DNA of 64,000 nucleotides from Novosphingobium endophyticum (GTDB taxonomy: Bacteria; Pseudomonadota; Alphaproteobacteria; Sphingomonadales; Sphingomonadaceae). The translations under genes and the position numbers were made by a program. The notes beneath the pieces are model-generated. The model did no database searches. It was not told the origin of the DNA and saw only the letters and a list, made by a program, of their open reading frames with translations. The number at the start of each line of letters is the position of its first letter. Position 1 is the first letter of the stretch. The DNA lies in NCBI RefSeq assembly GCF_014640675.1, contig NZ_BMHK01000003.1:1-64000 (forward strand), read 5' to 3'. Positions 1 to 12,536 of this stretch are shown here, one piece after another.

Positions 1-302
1 GACCCGCGTCGCCATCTCCGAAATCTCCCCATCAAACAATTGGGGACTCACAGATTCAGCACTCTCACCAAATGTCACGCGCTAATTCACCCGATTGCCC
101 TGCCCGCAGACCACGTTCCCGTTGACGGCCGCCTGCGAGCACTATGTCCTGCATGCCCTAAGGGGAAGCAAGCCGAGATAAGTCCTGCCCGAGCCCTCGT
201 GGTCGCAGAAGACGGCGCCGGCCAGAACCGCGCCATCGGGTAAAACATAAGGGGGCAGCACCGCAAACGCTGCCCCTTTTATATCCATGTATGCAGTGGC
301 GC
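1..302. other. Left-edge non-coding stretch
   Basis: No gene could be supported here. A short open frame touching the window edge stops near base 85 and could be the tail of a gene lying to the left, but its residues match nothing I recognise. The only clear structure is the hairpin near 250-280. Confidence 0.4.
249..280. terminator. Hairpin terminator after the FadR-type regulator gene
   Basis: An 8-bp stem GGGGCAGC (252-259) pairs with GCTGCCCC (269-276) around a 9-base loop. TTTT follows on the plus strand and a looser T-rich tail on the minus strand. It begins about 20 bases past the stop of the minus-strand regulator gene, so it probably ends that transcript and may act in both directions. 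Confidence 0.7.
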
Positions 303-1058
303 TCAGGCCTCCATCGCGTTGCGCGTATCCTCAAGCGCCAGGTCGACAAGCACGTTCATGGCCTCAGCCGCGGCCTCAGGGTCTTCGGCCACGATGGCGT
401 CGTAAACGCGGACGTGATCAGGGAGGGGATTACGCGGCAACGTGGGGGAGCGATGCTTGAACTGCGTGGTCCAGTTGACCGCCGCACCGATGCTGGCGCT
501 GAGCGCTATGAGTGCCTCATTGCGTGTGGCATGGAGTATCGCGCTGTGGAAGTCGCGGTCCGCCGCTCGCCCTGTTTCAGTTGTCAGGGTATGCTGACGC
601 ATCGCCGCGAGCGCGTCCTTCATCGCCTTCAGGTCAGCCTTGTCGCGCCGCTGCGCGGCGAGGCGGGCAGCGGCCGGTTCAACGATGGCGCGAAGTTCGA
701 AGAGGTTGCGAACGAATTCGATGTCGGGCTCACCGGCGAAGGCCCAGCCAAGAACCTCGGGATCGAGCAGATTCCAGCGATCGCGCGGCAGCACCCGCGT
801 TCCGGTCTTGGGGCGGCTGGCGACAAGCCCCTTGGCCGTAAGCACCTGAATCGCTTCGCGATAGGCGCTGCGCGAGACGTTGAGTTCCTCCGCGAATGCC
901 ACTTCACCGGAAAGGATGTCACCCGGGACATATTTGCCCGACAAGATATCCGTTCCCAGCTTGTGGGCGATCGCGCCATGCAGCCGCCGCCCGGGACCAC
1001 GCGCCACTTCGGTCTGTTTTGCAGTCACTTCATCTTTCACCAGCTTGGCTTCGGTCAC
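303..1058 (-). CDS. FadR-subfamily GntR transcriptional regulator
   Basis: A 251-residue regulator. Residues about 27-90 form a GntR winged helix-turn-helix (ILSGKYVPGDILSGEVAFAE, then NVSRSAYREAIQVLTAKGLV). The remainder is an all-helical FCD effector domain with the usual D..FH pattern (RDFHSAILHATRN). The start is a GTG at 1058, preceded by AAGGAAGG. It diverges from the GH51-dgoK-dgoA operon, so a galactonate- or arabinoside-responsive repressor resembling DgoR is a reasonable inference. The ligand is not shown by the sequence. Its own promoter region carries the TGTCGGAGTA motif shared with the beta-galactosidase promoter, compatible with autoregulation. Confidence 0.85.
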   Translation of the reverse strand: MTEAKLVKDEVTAKQTEVARGPGRRLHGAIAHKLGTDILSGKYVPGDILSGEVAFAEELNVSRSAYREAIQVLTAKGLVASRPKTGTRVLPRDRWNLLDPEVLGWAFAGEPDIEFVRNLFELRAIVEPAAARLAAQRRDKADLKAMKDALAAMRQHTLTTETGRAADRDFHSAILHATRNEALIALSASIGAAVNWTTQFKHRSPTLPRNPLPDHVRVYDAIVAEDPEAAAEAMNVLVDLALEDTRNAMEA

Positions 1059-1557
1059 AACTACCTTCCTTGATAGCCCCTATCAGCGCCCGCGACCTGA
1101 AGAAACGACAAACATTTGCGCTTCCCCTCATTCCATAATATGTCGGAGTAAATGAGAGTCTCCAGATGATCGAATTCCGTTCCGTGATCGCCGAAACCGG
1201 TGAGCCTATGGCAAGCCGCTTTCGACTCACGCACCCGCCGATGGAGCGTCCCCCCTGCGTCGCAGCGGACGCCGCATTCGACATCTGCCGCGCCGCCGCG
1301 CGTGAGGCATTCCCCCCTTCCCCCGAACGAATCGCGGCAGAAAATCTTGATCTGGACGATTACACGATCAGAACGACCACGACCGGAACTGTTTCGCCGC
1401 GCGCGCGTCTGGAGGGCAGGCGGGGCCGCACGGTCCGCCAGGTGCGCCTGTTCGCCGAGTTCATGCGCGATGGGATAATGTCTGGCAAAAGACCATACTG
1501 CGCGGGCGTCGTGAGATCGTCGCCGCATTTCACGACTGATTTTTTCCGAGGGGACCG
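1059..1557. other. Divergent intergenic region, FadR regulator / GH51 operon
   Basis: About 500 bases between divergent genes. It holds a minus-strand TATTAT (1140-1135), a candidate -10 for the regulator, directly next to TGTCGGAGTA (1141-1150). A weak resemblance to the LacI-type operator of the pectin locus, CACCGGTTTC on the minus strand, lies near 1194-1203. An open frame at 1166-1561 has no recognisable protein character and was not called. Confidence 0.5.
1141..1153 (-). promoter_or_regulatory. Putative operator, copy 1 (TGTCGGAGTA motif)
   Basis: TGTCGGAGTAAAT on the plus strand, matching 12 of 13 bases of 8228-8240. Read on the minus strand, both copies sit just upstream of a -10-like hexamer (TATTAT here). 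The position suggests a binding site shared by the regulator gene and the GH2 gene. The protein that binds it is unknown; the adjacent FadR-type regulator is the first candidate. Confidence 0.4.
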
Positions 1558-3132
1558 ATGAAACTTTCCATGAACGCCCGGCTTCGCCGCGCCACCGCCG
1601 CACTGCTCCTGAGTTGCGTGCTGGCGTCCGGCTCAGCTCACGCCGACACCAACGGGCAGCCGACCTCGGCGGTGATCCATGGCAACCAGCCCGGCCCGGT
1701 CTATGACAAGGGCATCTTCACCCAGTTCGCCGAGCACCTTGGCACCGGCATCTACGGCGGTCTCTGGGTGGGCAAGGACAGCGCGATCCCGAACACCAAC
1801 GGCTTTCGCAACGACGTTGTAGCGGCGCTGCGAAAGCTTTCAGTGCCGGTGATCCGCTGGCCGGGCGGCTGCTTTGCCGACGAATACAACTGGCGCGAGG
1901 GCGTGGGGCCGCAGAGCCAGCGTCCAGTCAAGGTCAACACCCATTGGGGCGGCGTGACCGAGCCGAACAGCGTCGGCACGCATGAGTTCTTCGAACTGCT
2001 GCGCCAGGTCGGCGCCGAAGCCTACATCTCAGGCAATGTCGGCAGCGGTTCACCGCGGGAAACCGCCGAGTGGGTCGAATACATGACCGCACCCGCCGGC
2101 AGTCTCGCGGAGGAGCGGGGCAAGAACGGCCAAAAGGAGCCCTGGAAGCTTCCCTATTTTGGCATCGGCAACGAACTCTGGGGCTGCGGCGGCAACATGC
2201 GTGCTGAATACGCCGCCGACATGACCCGCCGGTATGCCACGTACGTCAAGGCGCCTGCCGGCACCCTGATCATGAAAATCGCGTCAGGCGCCAGCGAGGG
2301 CGACTACGACTGGACCGAGACCATGATGCGCGTCGCCGGCAAGACGCTCGATGGTCTGTCGCTCCACTACTATACCGTGCCCGGCGGTTGGCCGCCCAAA
2401 GCCGATCCGGTGAAATTCGACGAAGCGGCCTGGGCCGAAACGCTGCATAACACCATGCGCATGGACGAGTTCATCACCAGGCACAGCGCAATCATGGACA
2501 AGTACGATCCCGAAAAGCGCATATTCCTGGCCGTCGACGAGTGGGGCACCTGGTATGGGCAGGACCCAGGAACGCACTCCGGCTTTCTGCGTCAACAGAA
2601 CACCCTGCGCGACGCGCTGGTCGCCTCGGTCAATCTCGACATCTTTGCCCGGCACGCCGACCGGGTGCGCATGACGGCAATCGCGCAGATGGTGAACGTG
2701 CTGCAGGCGATGATCCTCACCGATGGCGACAAGATGGTCCTAACGCCCACCTATCACGTCTTCGAGATGTACAAGCCATGGCAGGACGCCACGGTGCTGC
2801 CGATCGACTTCCAGACGCCCCGGTACCACAAGGGCGAGTACACGATGCCTGCCGTCAGCGGATCTGCAGTGAGAGGCAAGGACGGCAAGATCCACGTGGC
2901 CTTGTCCAATCTGGACCCCAATCAGCCCAACACGGTGACGATCAGGCTCGACGGCCTCAAGGCATCGATCATCTCGGGACGCGTGCTCACGGCGAGTTCG
3001 ATAAACGCGCACAACACGTTCAAGGCTCCCGAAGCGGTGAAGCCGGCAGCATTCACCGGCGCGCGCATCAAAGGCAGCGATCTCGTCGTCACCCTGCCCG
3101 CCAAATCCGTTGCGGTGCTCGAACTGCGATGA
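1558..3132 (+). CDS. GH51 alpha-L-arabinofuranosidase, exported
   Basis: A 524-residue glycoside hydrolase that should release alpha-L-arabinofuranosyl side chains from arabinoxylan or arabinogalactan. A signal peptide covers about residues 1-29 (Arg-rich start, hydrophobic core, SAHA before the cut), so it acts outside the cytoplasm. The GH51 acid/base motif GIGNELWG places the catalytic Glu at 206. The nucleophile motif VDEWGTWYG places Glu at 328. VIRWPGGCFADEYNW and LHYYTVPG are also typical of the family. GAGGGG precedes the ATG. The stop codon overlaps the dgoK start as ATGA, so it heads a three-gene, translationally coupled operon that joins a hydrolase to sugar-acid catabolism. Confidence 0.93.
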   Translation: MKLSMNARLRRATAALLLSCVLASGSAHADTNGQPTSAVIHGNQPGPVYDKGIFTQFAEHLGTGIYGGLWVGKDSAIPNTNGFRNDVVAALRKLSVPVIRWPGGCFADEYNWREGVGPQSQRPVKVNTHWGGVTEPNSVGTHEFFELLRQVGAEAYISGNVGSGSPRETAEWVEYMTAPAGSLAEERGKNGQKEPWKLPYFGIGNELWGCGGNMRAEYAADMTRRYATYVKAPAGTLIMKIASGASEGDYDWTETMMRVAGKTLDGLSLHYYTVPGGWPPKADPVKFDEAAWAETLHNTMRMDEFITRHSAIMDKYDPEKRIFLAVDEWGTWYGQDPGTHSGFLRQQNTLRDALVASVNLDIFARHADRVRMTAIAQMVNVLQAMILTDGDKMVLTPTYHVFEMYKPWQDATVLPIDFQTPRYHKGEYTMPAVSGSAVRGKDGKIHVALSNLDPNQPNTVTIRLDGLKASIISGRVLTASSINAHNTFKAPEAVKPAAFTGARIKGSDLVVTLPAKSVAVLELR

Positions 3133-4019
3133 GCGATACATACGTACTCGGCGATTGGGGCACGAGCCGCCTCAGGCTCTATCGGATGACCGATGGGCAG
3201 TTGACGGGCCGTCTCGACGGTCCCGGAGCCGGGGTGCTGGACACGCCCGCAGCAACTGTGCTGGCCGAACGCCTCAGCGTCTGGCTGGACGAAGGCCCGA
3301 TTTCCGACGTTACGCTTTGCGGCATGGCGGGCGCGCCCGGAGCGCTGGTGGAGGCCGGATATGCCGCCTGCCCCGCCGCACCCGGTACATGGCTTGAGTC
3401 ATTGACGCCGATTGATATCAGAGGCGTCGGCGTCCAGGTCCTGCCCGGCCTCAGTTGCCGGAGCGCGGCGAATGTTCCCGAAGTGATGCGCGGGGAGGAA
3501 ACCCAGGTCTTCGGCGCTCTTGCGCTGCATCCGGAACTAAGCGAGGGCACGCATCTGATCGTGCTGCCCGGCACGCATTCGAAGTGGGTGGAGATAGAGG
3601 ACGGCACGATCCTGCGGTTCCGCACCCACCCCACCGGCGAACTGTTTGCCTTGCTGGCCGCAAAGTCGACGCTGACCGGCACCGACACTCCTGGCGAAGG
3701 CACGTTCGACGACGGCTTCGCGCGCGGCCTCAAACGCTGCGGAGAACCGCTGACGGCAGCGCTGTTCGAGGCACGCGCGGCACGCATGCTCGATCGACGG
3801 TCGAAGGACTGGTCGTCGGGTTACCTCTCCGGCCTGCTGATCGGCAGCGAGGTTGGAATGGAAGCGCGAACACGCCCGGCCGTCGTGGTGATCGGCGATG
3901 CGGCGCTTTCCCATCTTTATGAACGCACCCTGGCACACGCCGGTTGCGCCATCCGCCGTATCGACGGCGATGCGGCCGTGGTTGCGGGTCTCGATATGGC
4001 AAGGAGAATGAAGGCATGA
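3129..4019 (+). CDS. dgoK: 2-dehydro-3-deoxygalactonokinase
   Basis: A 296-residue kinase phosphorylating 2-keto-3-deoxygalactonate to the 6-phosphate in the De Ley-Doudoroff route of galactose/galactonate breakdown. The N-terminal LGDWGTSRLRLY is the phosphate-binding motif of the ASKHA-fold DgoK family. VLPGTHSKWVE and RFRTHPTGELFALL are family signatures in the middle. The start ATG at 3129 overlaps the GH51 stop by four bases, and the stop overlaps the dgoA start the same way. A longer upstream open reading of the same frame runs inside GH51 and was rejected. Galactose dehydrogenase and galactonate dehydratase, needed for the full pathway, are not in the window. Confidence 0.93.
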   Translation: MSDTYVLGDWGTSRLRLYRMTDGQLTGRLDGPGAGVLDTPAATVLAERLSVWLDEGPISDVTLCGMAGAPGALVEAGYAACPAAPGTWLESLTPIDIRGVGVQVLPGLSCRSAANVPEVMRGEETQVFGALALHPELSEGTHLIVLPGTHSKWVEIEDGTILRFRTHPTGELFALLAAKSTLTGTDTPGEGTFDDGFARGLKRCGEPLTAALFEARAARMLDRRSKDWSSGYLSGLLIGSEVGMEARTRPAVVVIGDAALSHLYERTLAHAGCAIRRIDGDAAVVAGLDMARRMKA

Positions 4020-4657
4020 AGATCAACGCGGCACTTGCGGATGAAGCCCCGCCGATCGTGGCTATCCTGCGCGGTATCGAGACTGCGGAGGCGGTAGAGA
4101 TTGGCGAAGCGCTGATCGAGGCCGGTATCCGATTGATCGAAGTTCCATTCAATTCCCCCGACCCCGCCGGATCGATCCGCGCCATGGCAATGGCGCTGGG
4201 TGGCCGCGCTGCCGTCGGGGGTGGCACGGTCACGACGCCCGAGCTTGCCGACGCTCTGGCCGACGCCGGGGGAACCTTCATGGTTTCGCCCAATGTCGAA
4301 CCGGCAGTGATCGGTCGGTCGCTCGAACGCGGGCTTGACGTCCTGCCCGGATTCCTGACGCCTACCGAGGCATTCGCCGCTGTGCGCGCCGGCGCGCGCG
4401 ACCTCAAGCTGTTCCCCGGGACAGTGCTGGGCAGCGGCTACATCAGGGCAATCCGCGAAGTCCTTTCCCCCGGCACCCGCATCTGGGCCGTGGGCGGCGT
4501 GGGGATAGCCAATATCGGCGAGTTCCGCGCGGCGGGAGTGTTCGGCATCGGCGTGGGCGGCAGCCTCTACAAACCGGGCCATGACGCGGTCACAGTCGCC
4601 GCCAAGGCGCGCGAACTCGTCGCCGCGTGGTCCGACGCGGCGGCATCAGAAGGCTGA
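4016..4657 (+). CDS. dgoA: 2-dehydro-3-deoxy-6-phosphogalactonate aldolase
   Basis: A 213-residue class I aldolase of the KDPG/KDPGal family. It splits 2-keto-3-deoxy-6-phosphogalactonate into pyruvate and glyceraldehyde 3-phosphate. The Schiff-base lysine lies in ARDLKLFPG (Lys131). The catalytic Glu lies in RLIEVPFNSP (Glu42). VGGGTVTTPE and AVGGVGIANIGEF are family motifs. Its length matches DgoA. AAGGAGA precedes the ATG at 4016, which overlaps the dgoK stop. It ends the operon and is followed by a hairpin. It might also act on KDPG made by the KdgK of the pectin locus, but the kinase next door favours the galactonate substrate. Confidence 0.93.
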   Translation: MKINAALADEAPPIVAILRGIETAEAVEIGEALIEAGIRLIEVPFNSPDPAGSIRAMAMALGGRAAVGGGTVTTPELADALADAGGTFMVSPNVEPAVIGRSLERGLDVLPGFLTPTEAFAAVRAGARDLKLFPGTVLGSGYIRAIREVLSPGTRIWAVGGVGIANIGEFRAAGVFGIGVGGSLYKPGHDAVTVAAKARELVAAWSDAAASEG

Positions 4658-4696
4658 TCGTGTTCGGCGCGTCCCGGCGCTTCTCGCAATCGCGAC

Positions 4697-4720
4697 CGGT
4701 GAAGGTTCGCTTCACCGTTT
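4697..4720 (+). terminator. Terminator of the GH51-dgoK-dgoA operon
   Basis: CGGTGAAG (4697-4704) and CTTCACCG (4710-4717) form an 8-bp stem with a 5-base loop, followed by TTT. It lies 40 bases after the dgoA stop. Confidence 0.65.
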
Positions 4721-4870
4721 GATCCCTACCGGCCGAGGCGGGCATCCATACCCGTCCCGGTCGGCGATTGGCGGCCGTTCACCGGACCTCTCTCCTCCCG
4801 CTTCATCCCAACTGAAGCGTTCGGAGAACGGCCGCCATCGAAATCAAGCAAGGAAACGACCAATCGCATC

Positions 4871-4919
4871 GCGGTGAAGTATGGGCTTTCGGACATCCGA
4901 CAAGCCCATACTTCACCGC
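4871..4919. repeat. Perfect 17-bp inverted repeat between convergent genes
   Basis: Bases 4871-4887 and 4903-4919 are exact reverse complements over 17 bases. The 15-base spacer contains a second small dyad, TCGGA-CA-TCCGA, so the whole block folds into one long hairpin. It ends six bases before the stop of the beta-galactosidase gene. There is no T-run on either side. It is probably a factor-dependent bidirectional terminator or RNA-stabilising hairpin. Confidence 0.8.
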
Positions 4920-4925
4920 CGAGCA

Positions 4926-8291
<3,366 letters not shown>

Positions 8292-8416
8292 TCAAACCGA
8301 TGCGCTGCTGATGCGCGGAGTTGACACCCGGCCCCTCTCCGATAATGAGAGAATCTTCTTTATAGTATTGATATGATAATTAGCGGCAAGTGGTCCGTGC
8401 ATGGAGGGCGTCAGTA

Positions 8417-10957
8417 ATGGGCGGAAATCTCGTTCCCGGCTCACGCCGGTTTGCAACCCTGTTCCGGATCGTCGCGGCCGCTTTTGGCCTCGTCGCAGCG
8501 CAACCTGCTTTCGCCGGTGCCGGTTCGGGAACGGAAAACCCGCTCGTTGTCAGCACTCATGCACGAGGCGGTTTCGCGCTCGTGTCGGGTGGTGCGGCAA
8601 CGCCCATTCTGATCGACCGGGGCGATGATACGCTCATCGTTCATGCCGCCGCCGATTTCGCCGAGGACCTTGCCGCCGTATCGGGCGTTCGGCCGGACGT
8701 TGTAACCAGCCCCGCCGGGAAGCCGTCCGTCATCATCATCGGAACTTTGGGACACAGCGCTCCCATCGACCGCCTTGTCTCCAGCGGCAAGCTGGACGCA
8801 GCCAAGCTGGGCGGAGCGTGGGAAAGTTTCATCATTGCCACCGTCGCCGATCCAGCGCCTGGGGTCGCGCAGGCGCTGGTGATCGCGGGGAGTGACCGGC
8901 GCGGTACGGCGTTCGGCGTCTATGAACTCAGCGAGGCGATCGGCGTCTCGCCCTGGTCGTGGTGGGCCGATGTCGCCCCGCAGCGGAAGGAAACGCTGGT
9001 GGTTCCCGCCGGTACGCGCAAGTTCGGTCCGCCGTCGGTTCGCTATCGCGGCCTCTTCATCAACGATGAGGACTGGGGGCTCTTCCCCTGGTCGGCGCGG
9101 ACCTTCGATCCGAAGGGCGGCAACATCGGCCCGAAGACCTACGAACGCGTGTTCGAATTGCTGCTGCGGCTCAAGGCCAACACCTTGTGGCCGGCGATGC
9201 ACAAGACGACCGCCGCGTTTAATGCCGATCCGGCCAATGCCCGACTTGCCGACGAATACGGCATCGTCGTGGGTACATCGCATGCCGAGCCGATGTTGCG
9301 CAACAATGTCGGCGAATGGAACGATGCCCCCGACCAGTACAACTATGCGACCAACGCCGAGGGCGTGCGCACCTATTGGGAAGAGCGCGTCCGCGAAAAT
9401 GCCAGCTACGAAAGCCTGTGGACGCTCGGAATGCGGGGCATTCACGATTCCGGCATGGTAGGAGGCGGCGGCATTGCCGATCGGGTTGCGCTGCTCGACC
9501 GGATCATCGCCGATCAGCGCAAGATGCTGCACGACATCATCGGTCCGGATCCGCGCCGGACGCCGCAGATGTTCGTGCCCTACAAGGAGGTGCTCGAACT
9601 CTACCGGAACGGGCTCAAGGTGCCAGAGGACGTAACGATCGTCTGGCCCGACGACAATTTCGGCTACATCCGCCAGTTTCCTAGCGACGACGAGCGCAAG
9701 CGGCCGGGAGGATCGGGCGTCTATTATCACCTGAGCTATCTCGGCGCGCCGCTTTCTTATCTCTGGCTTTCGACGACACCGCCGGCGCTGGTCCAGGAGG
9801 AGATGACCCGCGCTTACGATCAGGGTGCGAGAACCATCTGGATCGCCAATGTCGGAGACATCAAGCCAGCCGAGATCGGAATGAGCCACTTTTTCGACCT
9901 GGCATGGGACATCGGCCGCTGGCGCGGTCACACCCAGCGGAATTATCTCGACGACTGGGCGAGCCGGACTTTCGACAGTGACACAGGCCGCGCGATTGGC
10001 GGGCTGCTGGACAGCTATTTCCGGCTCAACTTCGAGCGGCGGCCCGAACATCTCTGGTGGCAGAACCTGCGCGAGCGTTCCCATTCCTTCTCGTCCGCCG
10101 AAGTCGATGCGCGCCTTCGCCGCCTGGGCGATCTGGAATCCGCGACCATCGCCCTTCGTAAGCGCGTGCCGCCGAGCCTCGCAGATGCCTATTTCCAACT
10201 GATCGAATACCCGATCCGCGCCTCCGCTGCAGCCAATCTTCGCTATTTTGGCGCCGAGCGCTATGCCGAGCGTATCGACGACGAACCGGCATTCGCCCGT
10301 TCCGCCGGCGCCGCCGCGATCGCTGCCGACGAACAGATCAAGCGCCTAACCCGGCAATACAATGAGCAGCTTGACGGCAAATGGCGCTGGATTATGGCCG
10401 AGGAGCCGGCCGACAATCAATGGCGTCAATATCGCACGGCGCCCATCGCCCTGCCCGCGCCGGGACTCGCGGGCGAAGCGCGTCCATTTCTGGACCATAT
10501 CGCGCGCGCCGACCTGACGCCGCCAGCGGACATCGTCGAAGCCGAGAACTATGCCCGCAGCAGCGCGTGGCGGATCGTCGAAGGTCTGGGGCGTGGCAGA
10601 GGGACGATGATGGCGCAGCGTCCCGGCGCGCGTATGCAGTTCCGCGTTACGGTGCCGGACGGCGAGGCGCGCAGTCTCCAACTCGGCCTGCTTCCTCTTT
10701 TTCCCAACGCCTCGGAAAGTGCGCTGGTGCTGGACGTGTCCGTCGATGACGGGGCGCCCCGTCGTATCGAGATCCCGCGTGAGGCCCAGACGCCCGAATG
10801 GTCGCAGGCCGTCCTCGACAATCTCCTGCGCGTCGGGGCGTCCGATCCGCTGCCTCCCGGCCGGCACGAAATCTCGGTAATCGCACGAAGCTCAGGCGTG
10901 GCGCTCGATCGCATGTTCCTGATCGCGCCGGAAACCAAGGCCCACGGGGGGCACTGA
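8417..10957 (+). CDS. GH115 alpha-glucuronidase, exported
   Basis: An 846-residue glycosidase of family GH115, which removes (4-O-methyl-)glucuronic acid from xylan, including internal branches. Family landmarks are YRGLFINDEDWGLFPW, RLKANTLWPAMHK, GTSHAEPMLRNN, TLGMRGIHDSGM and the IWIANVGDIKPAEIG region. The usual C-terminal Gylcosyl_hydrolase_115_C-like beta domain follows. An N-terminal hydrophobic segment ending QPAFAG is a signal peptide. The start was set at the ATG at 8417 because GGAGGG lies eight bases before it; the frame also has a GTG at 8390. It is divergent from the GH2 gene across about 280 bases. Its product complements GH51 in debranching glucuronoarabinoxylan. Confidence 0.92.
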   Translation: MGGNLVPGSRRFATLFRIVAAAFGLVAAQPAFAGAGSGTENPLVVSTHARGGFALVSGGAATPILIDRGDDTLIVHAAADFAEDLAAVSGVRPDVVTSPAGKPSVIIIGTLGHSAPIDRLVSSGKLDAAKLGGAWESFIIATVADPAPGVAQALVIAGSDRRGTAFGVYELSEAIGVSPWSWWADVAPQRKETLVVPAGTRKFGPPSVRYRGLFINDEDWGLFPWSARTFDPKGGNIGPKTYERVFELLLRLKANTLWPAMHKTTAAFNADPANARLADEYGIVVGTSHAEPMLRNNVGEWNDAPDQYNYATNAEGVRTYWEERVRENASYESLWTLGMRGIHDSGMVGGGGIADRVALLDRIIADQRKMLHDIIGPDPRRTPQMFVPYKEVLELYRNGLKVPEDVTIVWPDDNFGYIRQFPSDDERKRPGGSGVYYHLSYLGAPLSYLWLSTTPPALVQEEMTRAYDQGARTIWIANVGDIKPAEIGMSHFFDLAWDIGRWRGHTQRNYLDDWASRTFDSDTGRAIGGLLDSYFRLNFERRPEHLWWQNLRERSHSFSSAEVDARLRRLGDLESATIALRKRVPPSLADAYFQLIEYPIRASAAANLRYFGAERYAERIDDEPAFARSAGAAAIAADEQIKRLTRQYNEQLDGKWRWIMAEEPADNQWRQYRTAPIALPAPGLAGEARPFLDHIARADLTPPADIVEAENYARSSAWRIVEGLGRGRGTMMAQRPGARMQFRVTVPDGEARSLQLGLLPLFPNASESALVLDVSVDDGAPRRIEIPREAQTPEWSQAVLDNLLRVGASDPLPPGRHEISVIARSSGVALDRMFLIAPETKAHGGH

Positions 10958-11124
10958 AGCCTGCCCTGCTGAAGGCGCCTCGCGCGTTTATCGGCAACCG
11001 GGCCGTCGATATGAAGTCAAGCCGGTGAGTGATCCGATCCGTACGGCTGGAAGGACCGCGTGGCCACCGCTCGGGCTTTTCGTTGCATCAGGCCTACCGG
11101 CGTCATCTGCTTTTCGGGGAAGTG

Positions 11125-12294
11125 CTAAAACGCTTGTCCGGCCGCCCAGCCGCTGGCCCACGCCCATTGAAAATTGTATCCGCCGAGCCAGCCGGTGACG
11201 TCCACCGCCTCGCCAATCACGTAGAGGCCGGGAACGCGCTTCGCCATCATCGTCTGCGAGGAAAGCTCGGCGGTGGAGATGCCCCCTGCGGTCACCTCGG
11301 CCTTGCCGAAACCTTCGGTGCCGTTCGGTGCGAAGACCCAGTCCGAAAGCCGGGACTGCGCGGCGCGCAATGCCTTGTCGGGCAGATTGGCGAGTTCGCC
11401 GCCGAGCCCCATGCGATCGAGCAGCGCGTCGACGAGACGCTCGGGCAGCCTCTCGGCCAGCACACGGCGCAGGCTGACACGCGGGCGCGCCCGCTTTTCC
11501 GCAAGCAACCAATCGGACGGCGCCTCGGGCAGGAAATCGACGCGGATGGGTGTGCGGGACTGCCAGTAGGAGGAAATCTGCAGCATCGCGGGTCCGGAGA
11601 GACCCCGATGCGTGAACAGCGCGGCCTCGCGGAAGCGGACCTTGTTCCAACGCACCGATATATGCGTCGAAACGCCCGAAAGCTCTTTGAACAGCGCGCA
11701 GTCCGGGCCGAGCGTCAAGGGCACAAGCGCCGGGCGCGGCTGCACCACTGCAAGGCCGAAGCGGCGTGCAACGTCATAGGCAAAGCCGGTCGCGCCCAGT
11801 TTGGGTATCGAGGGCCCGCCGGTTGCGAGGACCAGCGCACGGCCATGCAATTCCTTCCCGTCGATGGTTACCCGGAAACCCTCGCTGCCGTGCTCGATCG
11901 CGGTCGGCGGATGACCGAGCGCCATCGTGACCCCGGCCCTCGCGCAGTCCTCGACCAGCATGTCCACGATCTGCCGGGCCGAGCCGTCGCAGAACAGTTG
12001 CCCCAGCGTTTTCTCGTGCCAGGCAATCCCATGGCTCTCGACGAGTTCTATGAAGTCCCGCGGCGTGTAGCGGCTGAGCGCCGATTTGGCGAAATGCGGA
12101 TTCGCCGAAAGAAAGCGGTCGGCGGCGGCGCCAAGATTGGTGAAGTTGCACCGCCCGCCGCCCGAGATCAGGATTTTCTTCCCCGGCGCATTCGCATGAT
12201 CGACCAGCAACACCTTCTTGCCACGAGCGCCAGCGGTCATGGCGCACATCATGCCTGCCGCGCCTGCTCCCAGGACGATTGCATCATACGTCAC
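11125..12294 (-). CDS. HI0933-family (YhiN/BaiN-like) flavoprotein
   Basis: An FAD-dependent oxidoreductase of about 389 residues. The start region carries the dinucleotide-binding motif YDAIVLGAGAAGMMCA. Next come KKVLLVDHANAPGKKILISG and GGGRCNFTN, which define the HI0933 family. A second nucleotide-binding region (ALVLATGGPSIPKLGATGFAYDVARRFG) and a C-terminal GEAVDVTGWLGGYNFQWAWASG follow. The substrate is unknown in most family members. The GTG at 12294 is preferred because the Rossmann strand begins at once. An in-frame ATG at 12339 would add 15 residues. It lies tail-to-tail with GH115 and has no functional link to it. Confidence 0.85.
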   Translation of the reverse strand: MTYDAIVLGAGAAGMMCAMTAGARGKKVLLVDHANAPGKKILISGGGRCNFTNLGAAADRFLSANPHFAKSALSRYTPRDFIELVESHGIAWHEKTLGQLFCDGSARQIVDMLVEDCARAGVTMALGHPPTAIEHGSEGFRVTIDGKELHGRALVLATGGPSIPKLGATGFAYDVARRFGLAVVQPRPALVPLTLGPDCALFKELSGVSTHISVRWNKVRFREAALFTHRGLSGPAMLQISSYWQSRTPIRVDFLPEAPSDWLLAEKRARPRVSLRRVLAERLPERLVDALLDRMGLGGELANLPDKALRAAQSRLSDWVFAPNGTEGFGKAEVTAGGISTAELSSQTMMAKRVPGLYVIGEAVDVTGWLGGYNFQWAWASGWAAGQAF

Positions 12295-12515
12295 GCCGTT
12301 ATCTTGCCCTTGGCAACCGTTCCCGGTCCGCAAAGGCAATTTGCGCGGGGCTCGCCAAATGTTTGCGCCTCACCAATTCTGGGCAACAACTTGTTCCTGG
12401 TCTTTCTCATACGGCGCTAGAGCATAGATCAATAAGCATATGAAAAACATGCCCGCCGCTAATCAATATTTCTAACAATAAATACCATAAATAATATACA
12501 ATCGCACCATATCAA

Positions 12516-12536
12516 ACCTTACGGAATACGTAAGGT
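12516..12536 (-). terminator. Hairpin at the end of the AT-rich exported-protein gene
   Basis: ACCTTACG (12516-12523) and CGTAAGGT (12529-12536) form an 8-bp stem with a 5-base loop that spans the stop codon of the minus-strand gene. TTTGATAT follows on that strand. The weak T-run keeps the call tentative. Confidence 0.45.

Noticed and set aside
1166..1561. A 131-codon frame before GH51
   Set aside because: Composition is unlike a protein, no ribosome site is seen, and the region carries regulatory sequence.
2541..3128. An upstream extension of dgoK inside GH51
   Set aside because: The DgoK phosphate motif begins right at ATG 3129; the extension reads GH51 in the wrong frame.
4738..4755. 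A small CGGG/CCCG dyad after dgoA
   Set aside because: Only four pairs; chance is likely in this base composition.
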